Positions 55,654-64,000 of a DNA stretch of 64,000 nt are shown here, piece by piece. How positions within the stretch are numbered: position 1 is the stretch's first letter; each line of letters starts with the position of its first letter. Origin of the DNA: Rhizophagus irregularis (taxonomy: Eukaryota > Glomeromycota > Glomeromycetes > Glomerales > Glomeraceae); NCBI RefSeq assembly GCF_026210795.1, contig NC_089440.1, forward strand, positions 3,658,001 through 3,722,000, written 5' to 3'. A model generated the notes under the pieces. The model was given only the letters and a program-made list of their open reading frames with translations. It ran no database searches and was not told the origin of the DNA. A program made the position numbers and the translations under genes.

Positions 55654-55866
55654 ATGTTATATTTTCAAAGGGAAAGAAAATACCAATTCGGGTCAGAGAT
55701 CGATCCGTCTAGAATTAAAGTGCATTTTATTATACATTACCATAAATGGACAAAGGGAATAAAGGGCATCGTTTATTTTTGTTGGGACAGAGAAATTTAT
55801 CGATTTGAGCAATTATCGGTACATAGAACAATCAAACATCAAGGTCAGATTACTGTTATTATTTAA
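55654..55866 (+). CDS. Possible small protein or exon, 70 aa
   Basis: MLYFQRERKYQFGSEIDPSR to VHRTIKHQGQITVII has balanced codon use and more GC than its surroundings, unlike random frames here. No family, splice partners or motifs are recognised. It may be a real small gene, a single exon, or a gene remnant. Confidence 0.3.
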   Translation: MLYFQRERKYQFGSEIDPSRIKVHFIIHYHKWTKGIKGIVYFCWDREIYRFEQLSVHRTIKHQGQITVII

Positions 55867-56085
55867 ACAATACTATAAATTTGTATATATTATTGAGGGC
55901 AATGATAAAGTCATGATATGACGTATTTATACACGCACATGGGAACATTATTCTTAGGGAAGTTGTATATATGTATTTTTTTATATTTTTTTATTATTTA
56001 AAGTAAAAATGATAAACCATGGCATATGAAAAGATGCACTGTACAAAGGATGCAGAAATGAAATGTATATGCCGTAGAATAGTCC

Positions 56086-57368
56086 TTAATTTATACTATA
56101 AGGAGGTAAACCATATTTTGCAGGATCAAATAATTCCATAGAAAGTAACATTTCAGTAGCATCATTTACACCAGGATGTAAAGCAGCCAAACCAGGATCG
56201 GGTATCCAAATTACAGGCATGCCAGCATTTTTAGCAGCTTGAACACCGTTTATAGCATCTTCAAAGACTAAACATTGCTCTGGTGGGGGATCACCCAATT
56301 TTTTTCGAGCTGCTAAGAAAAGATCAGGAAAAGGTTTACCACGGGTTACTTCTGGATCATCACCACAAACAATACCATCAAATAATTTAAATAGCTCTTG
56401 ATTGTTTTTTGTTTTGATTTCAAATACATCTCGATGAGAACTTGTTGCTACCTATAAAATTAGAACAAAGAAGTTTATAATGTATTATGAAAATGCATAA
56501 AACATGAAAATGCGTGATACGTGAAAATGCATAAAATGAGTAGATATTATTACTTACGGCCATTGGTATGTTGTGTTCCTTTAAATGTTTTACGAGATTC
56601 TAATTAATTGTAGGTTAAGGAAATAAATATATATATAATAAATAAAAAAAACAATACATAAGTTTAGGAAATGTGGACAAACCATCACGCCCGGTAATGG
56701 CTTAACCGAGGGGAATCTTTCTTCCTATCAAGAATTATAATAACGAAATTATTTTTTTTTGATTTAGTAAAATTTATAAATGGATAAAGTATTATTCTAA
56801 TCTTACATGTTTTAAATTTCTTTCTTCAAGATATTCATCACTTGTCATTGAAATTCCAGTTTCCTTAATCAAAAGATCAGCAGCCTAAAAAAATTTTTTA
56901 TTCGAAAATAATTTTATTTTATTTTGTTTTATTTTAATAATTTTTAATTAAATTATTTTAAAACGATAAATAAGTACTTCTTGTTGTCGAAGACCCATTA
57001 ATTTCGATTTTAATTCCCATCCATAAGTTTTACCGAATCTTGATAAAATTTCCGCTGAATTTTAAGATTAAATTAGAATAAAAAAATACAAAAATTTAAA
57101 TAATCTGTTTAAAAACAACCATATGACTTACCTGTGACTTCTGTGTATACATTTTCGGTATCCTTTATGTATATATTGAATTTATTAATTCATTTTAAAC
57201 AAAAAAAAAAGGGAGAAAAAATGACTTACCAACAAAAGTCCTATAATGAATCACCAATAAAAAGAAAATTTTTAGATTTCAGGTTTCAGTTTATTAAGGA
57301 ATATTATGATATCATAAATAAATTAACTAACCATCCATATCAAAAATACAATGAGTTATTTTATTCAT
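56086..57368 (-). CDS. HAD phosphatase, pseudouridine-5'-phosphatase type
   Basis: Eight exons on the minus strand join in frame to 227 residues: 57368-57332, 57240-57230, 57162-57132, 57054-56978, 56884-56807, 56724-56683, 56599-56558 and 56451-56086. All introns are GT..AG. Catalytic motifs: FDMDGLLLDTE (D10 nucleophile, D12), VATSS (T109), GKPFPD (K145) and CLVFEDAINGV (E170, D171). The end, DPAKYGLPPY, matches the end of human HDHD1/PUDP-like enzymes. The enzyme class dephosphorylates small sugar or nucleoside phosphates in the cytosol; pseudouridine-5'-phosphate is the known substrate of the closest family. The 11-base exon 2 encodes part of motif I (GLLL). It is divergent to the next gene. 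Confidence 0.85.
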
Positions 57369-58062
57369 TTTTTTTTTTATTATTTTTTACTTCTGCGAAA
57401 AAAAATTGAGGGGCGTTGTCCTGACCAAAAAAATTTATTTCGTACAACTTTTTAAGTGTTTAGTTGATAATGCAAAAGTTAATGAATGAAACTTAAAATC
57501 TATTAATGGAAATCAGCTATTAAAACAAACTTACCCGTGAGAAAAAATTCGTAAAACCTAACCCACGATGAACCTTAGATAATAATTTGCATATTGTCAA
57601 TGGGCGGGTGCAAATACTAGACTCATTTAAATTTCCTATAAAGTATAGAAGAAAGAAATAAATAAAGAGGGGCGGTGTGAAAAAAAGAAATTATTGTTTA
57701 AGCCGTTTATGAATATTTAGTATAATATATATAAAATTCATTGAAGATCTACAATAAAAAATCCGTGATAGACAAAATATTTTTAGTTATTTACCCTTCA
57801 AAGTAATTCTATTTTTGCCGGGTACTTATCTTTTCATTATGGTCTGCAGAATGCAGAATGACACATGACACATAGTCTCGCGATCACCTGACGTTTATCA
57901 TCGTATCCATATATAGAATATAATCCAAGTTTGACTGCGTTTGGTTGATTTTTATAAATTGTCTAAAAAGTGGCTAAAAATTTAATTTCCCAATTTTTTT
58001 TTTTCAAAAAGCCCTAAAAAATTTAATTTTTTCTTTTGCTTACAAAATAATCTGATACATTC
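57369..58062. promoter_or_regulatory. Divergent promoter region between two host genes
   Basis: About 690 bases separate the two start codons. A GC-richer block at about 57535-57640 (minus strand, ending CACGGGTAAG) looks like an untranslated first exon of the phosphatase gene with a donor site. The stretch 57800-57960 has mixed composition and probably holds core promoter sequence. This is inferred from layout only. Confidence 0.45.
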
Positions 58063-59674
58063 ATGGCTCCAACTCCTATACGTCAAAATGGTGGAGTAAC
58101 TTCACTAAGTAATAATACGCACTCTAAATTTCTTAAAATCGATATGCATACGTGAGTTGTTTTTCTTTTTAAATTTTTAAGAGAACTGTAATATAAACAC
58201 TTATATCTCTTTCTTATTTTAGCCATATTCTTCCTAAACAATGGCCAGATTTAAAGAAAAAATTTGGTTACGGGGAGTGGATACAGTTGGATCATTTTGA
58301 GCCTGTTAGTATTTCTTTTTTCGCCGTTCATGACCGTGGCGCAGTAATATACCTTTTATTTTTCTTTTTTCGTGAATTAGGGAAAGGCGAGAATGGTATT
58401 AAATGGTAAGAATTTTCGTGAGATTAAATGTAATTGTTGGTCCGTAGAAGATAGAAAACGTGAATGTGATAAAACAGGAGTTGATATTCAAGTAAGTATA
58501 ATAAGTTATCATTGTTGCTCATCAGCTTATCAAAGCTTTAATTAACGGGCGTTAATCTATTTAATAGGTATTATCAACAGTTCCAGTTATGTTTTCATAT
58601 TCCGCGAAACCACAACATACGCTTGAATTAGCAAGATGTCTTAATGATCATATAGCTCAAGTATGTAAAGATGACCCAAAAAGATTTGTTGGACTTTGTA
58701 CTTTGCCAATGCAATCTCCTGAATTGGCCGTTCAAGAATTACGTAGATGCATTAATGAGCTTGGTTTTGTTGGCGCACAAATTGGAAGTCACATAAATGA
58801 TTGGAATTTAGATGCACCTGAACTAGATCAATTTTGGAAAGTTAGTATTATTTATGACATATTTATGAGCAAAGACTAAAAAAAGAATAAATCCACATTT
58901 AGTAAATTATGAATTTCTTAATTCGTAGGCCTGTGAACAACTTGATGCAGCCATTTTTGTTCATCCTTGGGATATGGAAAATAAAGGCAGGATGGAAAAA
59001 TATTGGTTTCCTTGGTAAGTAAATTTTATAAAATTTTATTCAACAAATTGTAAACACTATTTATTTTAACGTATTTTTTTTTTTTTAAAAAAAAAAAATT
59101 TTAATAGGCTCGTTGGAATGGTAAATACAAAATAATAATAATGATAAATATATAATATTTAATTCTCACGATTTCTATAATTAACCTTCATTTTTTTTTT
59201 TAGCCATGCGAAACCACTATATCAATTTGTTCACTTATAATGGGAGGAGTATTTGAAAGATATCCGAAACTTAAAGTATCATTTGCGCATGGAGGAGGAT
59301 CATTTCTAGGAACATTAGGACGTATTGCGCATGGATTTAATGTACGACCTGATATATGTGCCTTAAAAATTAAAAAGAATCCTATGGAATATTTAGATCG
59401 AATTTATGTTGATTCCTTAGTACATGATGAAGATACATTGCATCTTTTGATAAAAAAATTGGGAATTAATAAAGTGATGTTAGGAAGTGATTATCCTTTT
59501 CCATTAGGAGAACATCATCCTGGTAAATTAATCGAAGAGTGTGATTGGTTAACTAATGAAGATAAAGAAAAGGTATTAAGTGGAAATGCACTTAAATTCC
59601 TCGGGATTGAACATAAAAGAGATATGTTTACTAAGGAAAATAAAGAAAAGAATGTACAATATAAAGATAACTAA
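58063..59674 (+). CDS. ACMSD: Aminocarboxymuconate-semialdehyde decarboxylase (ACMSD)
   Basis: Seven exons join in frame to 374 residues: 58063-58151, 58223-58304, 58381-58491, 58568-58840, 58929-59014, 59108-59120 and 59204-59674. The protein follows ACMSD end to end: MHTHILPKQWPDLKKKFGYG, STVPVMFSY, RFVGLCTLPMQSPELAV, FVHPWDM, KYWFPWLVGMP, FAHGGG, LGSDYPFPLG. Zinc ligands H29, H31, H197 and D314 and the catalytic H247 are all present. The enzyme decarboxylates the ring-opened product of 3-hydroxyanthranilate and so diverts tryptophan breakdown from quinolinate and NAD. The 19 residues before the usual start are an extension. Exon 6 is only 13 bases. It belongs to the amidohydrolase superfamily and is cytosolic. 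Confidence 0.93.
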
Positions 59675-61354
59675 AAAAAAATTATTAATAATTTTTCTAA
59701 TAGAACGGAAAAAAGATTTCTTAAAAGTTTGTGATCTTTTATATTAATTATCATAGGATCTACAAGAGTACAAGACGTTATGTAATAACGAAATGTTCTA
59801 ACGGAACATTTTTTTTTTATTCTCTATTTTATAAATAATTTTTACTTTTTAAATAAATTTTTTTTTTACGGGGATACCCGGAAAGTTTTAAAGATAATCT
59901 ATATACAGAACTATGGTATATAAAAAATTATTTTACTTTATTTTATATTATTTTTATTATTTTTATTTGTAAAATTGAATAGGCACAAATAAGACACAAA
60001 CTTAATGAATATACTAAAAAAAAAAAATTATTTATATTAAAAAGTGTTTTTTTAATTTTAATAATGATAAAAAAAAATTTTTTTTTTTTAAATTAACGGT
60101 TTTATACTAATTATAACTTTTTATTATATAAATAAGTTATTTTAATATTTATATTAGAAAATCAAAAAAAAATAAAAGATCCCTTTTTTTCTTTTTTTAT
60201 TATTGAGTATTGACTAAAAAGTTAAATAAAATTTTCACCGAAAGAAAAAAAAATAAAAATAAAAATAAAAACAAAAAAAATATATATATAAAAAAAAAAA
60301 TAAAATAAAATAAAATAAAATATTAATTTGATTTTTAACTGTAAGAAACTCTGAAACATTTCAAAGAAAAAAGACCCGTATATGGTATGGCATATAATTG
60401 TGGTGTATAAAAAAAAATACATATTAAATCAAAAAAAAAAAATTAGATAACGGATTATATTTTTTCTTTCTATTTTTCTTTTCAAAAAAAAAAAAAAAAA
60501 ATATATCCATAACCGATTTTTTTTTTAATTTATATTAATTTATTACTAAAAAAAAACAATACAACATCAGATTACATTATGAATCATCAAACAATCATAA
60601 AATCCCTTTACTTTTTTTTTATCCCGTGTGAACCTTTATAAAAAAAAAAATTCTCCCCAAATTCTCCCATTATATACACTTAAATAAGAAAAAAACAACT
60701 TTTATAATCTTATATATATGACGTGCTATTTCTTTCCGGATTAATTACGGACCGATGAATTCCGTAAGTATTACGTATAACAAAAAGGTCCTTTCATCTA
60801 GAAAGTTCTATAACAAATGTTTTTCATTGGTTAAAATTTTTCTTTTTTCTTTCTTTTTTTTTATTATCATTTTTTTTGTTTTTTTTTAATCGGAGAAAAA
60901 GGAACAATAGTAACACCGCAATTTTCTTTGATTAACAAAATAAGAAATAGCATCTTTTATTATTTAATTGTCTATAACATTCAAACAAAAAGCAGGTTTT
61001 ATTATAATAATCAATATGTGTTATTTATGGTACATAAATAAATATAATAAATTAATTTAAAAATTCTAAAAAAAGATCCCTTTTGTCGTTTTATATTATA
61101 TATATATATATTTTTATAATATATATTATATTTTATATATGCCATGATAATGATGATGATAATTAATTTACAGATATTGCGCAGTATAAAAAAAACAGGA
61201 TTGCGTTACCAAATCAAAATTATATCCATAAAAAGGATGTTGTTTTGCCACATGATCATTCAAACAAATTTTTTTTAAAAAAAAAAAAAAATTCTCAGAT
61301 AATAAAAAAAATTTTTCTGATAACGTAACACTTCATTTTTATGTATTTCACTTT

Positions 61355-61390
<36 letters not shown>

Positions 61391-62005
61391 AAAAAAAAAT
61401 TGAATAGGGCTTATTATATTCATCAATTTATACAAATTTGTTTGATAATATTTTAATTGTAATTACAATTTTTTCAATTCCAAAGCCCATGGAAGAAAAA
61501 AAATAATGAAACGTAAAAAATTTAACAATTATTAGATTTTTTTTTTTCATAATCATAATTGAAAAAAAAAAATGTAGTAAGTAATAATAGTAAGTAAAAA
61601 AAATATTAGGAAAAAGAAAGCAAATAATAAAGTAAAATATAAAGCAGCAAATACAAGAGGAATCTAATTTATCCCAATTATCGTTATGATAATATAAGGG
61701 ACAATTCTTATATACAAGTAGGACAGCACTATTCTAGCTCTAAAAATGACTGTCCAATATCCCTCTTGTAAAGCTATATGAATAAAAAAAATATATGAAA
61801 AATAAACAAAGAAAAAAAATATAAAGCAATGTAATATGAAACAAAACCAATTTGGCGGAATGAATAAAGCAGGCAAGTAAAAGGAAAAAAAAATAAAATA
61901 AAATAATTGTTCAAGTAATAATATTTACTGCCTATGCTAATCGCCCTTGGTGCATTAAAATATAAGAGAGGGTAAATATACAAAGGGTAAGGGGGATATG
62001 ATTGA
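59675..62005. other. Long AT-rich intergenic region
   Basis: About 2.3 kb of poly-A/T runs and TA repeats (for example 61098-61125 and 61355-61380). Minus-strand frames here are Phe/Tyr/Ile-rich artefacts. No gene, RNA or element was recognised. It separates the 3' ends of the decarboxylase and the zinc-finger gene. Confidence 0.5.
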
Positions 62006-62711
62006 TTAATGTTGTTTTATACAAGCAAGATCAACGAGGATTTGCGCAGCCTACAAAAGAAATTTCGTGTTAATACCAGTTATAGCTTACTTTTAAAGAG
62101 CTACGAACTCTTAAAAATGTTTCAAACATATAGAAGTATGGTATGTCCTTACCTCCATCATCTGAACCTGCTGGTGTTTAGTCAAGTTGAACTTAAGACA
62201 TAGTTCCCAGCTTTCGTGATGTTCCCACAAGTGCTATAAAGTAATAAAAAAATTATTAAAAAACACTTTGTAAAGTAACCTATAAAAGTTCGAAACACGT
62301 ACTTTGACTAAACAGTTTCGGTGTTTATACTTTTTACTGCATACGTGACAAGTATATGTTGTTTTCGAAACTGAAGGCGACGGACTGTGTTCTTTTGAAC
62401 TGTCGTGACTGTCGTGACTATCGTGACTGTCATGACTGTCATGAGGAGAACCTTGAATATTATCTTCTTGTTTGACAACTAGGAGTTGAGGTTCATGCTG
62501 GATTTCTTCGACTGGAATGAATAAAAAAAGAGTAAAGTTGGGTTCACCAGAGTTAATTAGAAAAGAGAAAAAGAAAGGAACGTGAATGAGAAAACCAACC
62601 TAAAGATAGCTGAGTAGGGTTCATATTAGCGGGAGAAATATCTTCTGCTCCCACAGAATAATACTGAACAGCCTCGGTATGTTGTACTTGATTAATAGAG
62701 TAAGCGTTCAT
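62006..62711 (-). CDS. C2H2 zinc-finger protein, four exons
   Basis: Exons 62711-62600, 62511-62303, 62233-62153 and 62050-62006 join in frame to 148 residues ending at TAA. One C2H2 finger lies at residues 92-113 (YTCHVCSKKYKHRNCLVK then HLWEHH; C92, C95, H108, H112), split by an intron before the first His. Residues 61-75 are five His-Asp-Ser repeats, followed by a Ser/Pro-rich linker. The tail (HQQVQMMEAAQILVDLACIK) is helical. It is probably a nuclear DNA-binding protein; the target is unknown. The start MNAYSINQVQHTEAVQYY is the first ATG of the frame. Confidence 0.8.
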
Positions 62712-64000
62712 GTTTGTGGTGTTTTATGAAGGAGCTGTGATTACTGTTGGTTGGTGATTTTTTGAGTTGTTTATATAGATAGATAGATATTATTTATTAT
62801 CTAGAAAAAAAAAACGGCAGGAAAAAAAAATATTTTTTTTTGTGCTAAGAGGGTTCACCAAGCGCAGCGAGGTGCAATAAAGTTCTAAAAAGATTAAAGG
62901 TGAGAAAGCAAGAGGAAAAGAATAAAGTTTTGATAAAAACTAAAAAGAAAAATATATAAAAAACGAGAACTTTATTAAAGATTATTTTGAAGAAACACGA
63001 TAAAAAATTTTGGATAAAAAAGGCCTTTTATAAAGTTTTTTTTTTTTTGATAAAAAAAATTTTTTGTTTTTGTATGACTAGTCTTTATATGGTATACTTA
63101 TTATATCAAACCAATAGATCATGAATCCTGAGTTGAAGCGATGAATGGAATCAAAATTAATCACGTGATGATTAAAGCAGAAAGTTAGTCTCTATGTGAT
63201 ATGAATGTAAATTACGATATATTTGTTTGTTGTTTAGAAAAGTCGATGATAGCACGATAGCACGGGTCATTTTCATTTTTTTTTTAAAAAAAAAACGTGA
63301 TTAACATATAAGCATATTATATATATAATTATATATGTTGATTATATATATATATATGCTAACAGCGCCAAGTATTGTATTTAATAATAAAAATGATAAT
63401 AATTAATAATTAAAATTACAAATAAAAATAAACTGTATAAAAAATTTGCAGATCCGCAGTTGATTTAATTGCAATTCGTGTAACAGCTTTAACAAGCATT
63501 ATCAGCCCATTTTAACATATCGGTATTGGTTTTTCTGATAACAGAAAATAAATTTTTTTTTTCCCCATCGCAATAAACGATAAAATAACGATAATATATG
63601 CCGCAGTTACAGATGATTTCTTGTCCAATGATTTTTTTTTTCGTATGGGTATTTAAGAAGATCATTCAACATTACATTTTATCAACTCTGCTAATGAGGC
63701 AATATTTGACAAAATTTTTGCAATTTTTTTTTTTTTAATTTTTATTGTCTCATAAAATATACTTATGACTGAATTTCACTTTGTAACACGAATTCATCAG
63801 TTGACCCTCGTTTATCCCCATTAGAATTTCAAATTAATTTTTTTATTCATATTATTCATATATAAATTTAAGAGTTATTTCCCAACTTTAGAATTTCTTT
63901 CCCAAAAAGATTTTTTTTTTTTTTTCAGAAAAAAAAAATTTTTTTTTTTATTATTTGTAATTTCCGCCACATTTCTTAAATTTTTTTTTTTTTCGTAAAA
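62712..64000. other. Upstream region of the zinc-finger gene, no other gene
   Basis: A short ATAGATAG run lies near 62778-62790, followed by a small GC-richer block AAGCGCAGCGAGGTGC near 62860 and AT-rich DNA with poly-T runs. The first few hundred bases should contain the promoter of the zinc-finger gene. No coding pattern was found up to the window end. Confidence 0.4.

Noticed and set aside
60222-61983. Phe/Tyr/Ile-rich minus-strand frames in the long AT-rich region
   Set aside because: Composition artefacts of poly-A/T DNA; no splice pattern or conserved motif.
62850-62880. GC-richer block AAGCGCAGCGAGGTGC as a tRNA
   Set aside because: No acceptor stem or box A/B spacing can be formed around it.

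Overview
The window looks like a chromosome piece from an arbuscular mycorrhizal (Glomeromycotina) fungus of the Rhizophagus type. The evidence is the very AT-rich intergenic DNA, short GT..AG introns with tiny exons, Crinkler-type genes, dense small DNA transposons and a large Polinton-like element with long inverted ends. The species is inferred from these traits.

Left flank (1-12345). This is AT-rich DNA with a small two-exon membrane-protein gene (2616-3017), a decayed anonymous gene (about 3172-3690), and a dead tyrosine-recombinase gene (5818-8865) that has collected three small inverted-repeat elements. Other MITE-like elements lie at 138-409, 4682-4879 and 5548-5767. A cut-and-paste transposon (9221-11860) has 47-bp inverted ends, a probable 5-bp target duplication and one transposase frame cut by a single in-frame stop.

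Central element (12346-50527). A 38.2-kb Polinton/Maverick-like element carries inverted repeats of about 1.97 kb. Each arm starts with a perfect 50-bp palindrome, and the element sits between TTTCT target duplications. Its parts are a family B DNA polymerase, an archaeo-eukaryotic-type primase joined to a superfamily 3 helicase, a retroviral-type integrase, a tyrosine recombinase, a packaging-type ATPase and a PD-(D/E)XK-like endonuclease. It also has a Gag-like/zinc-knuckle/retropepsin-like cluster with no reverse transcriptase, coiled-coil and membrane proteins, small zinc proteins, and Crinkler-type genes including one that looks whole. Some genes look whole (ATPase, several coiled-coil and unknown proteins, the Crinkler kinase). 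Others (polymerase, primase-helicase, Gag-protease, tyrosine recombinase) are broken in several places, so the copy is a fossil, though a fairly recent one. No jelly-roll capsid gene was recognised. The gene set is unusual and is the main lead in this window.

Right flank (50528-64000). A 1.5-kb non-autonomous element (50704-52200) contains about eight copies of a 135-bp unit, each with an intron-like donor and acceptor. Two more small elements follow (53588-54059, 54843-55086). Then come three host genes reconstructed here exon by exon, all ending in frame: a HAD phosphatase of the pseudouridine-5'-phosphatase type (minus strand, 8 exons, 227 aa), an aminocarboxymuconate-semialdehyde decarboxylase (plus strand, 7 exons, 374 aa), and a C2H2 zinc-finger protein (minus strand, 4 exons, 148 aa). 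The first two are divergent neighbours and both use a micro-exon. No rRNA, convincing tRNA or CRISPR array was seen.
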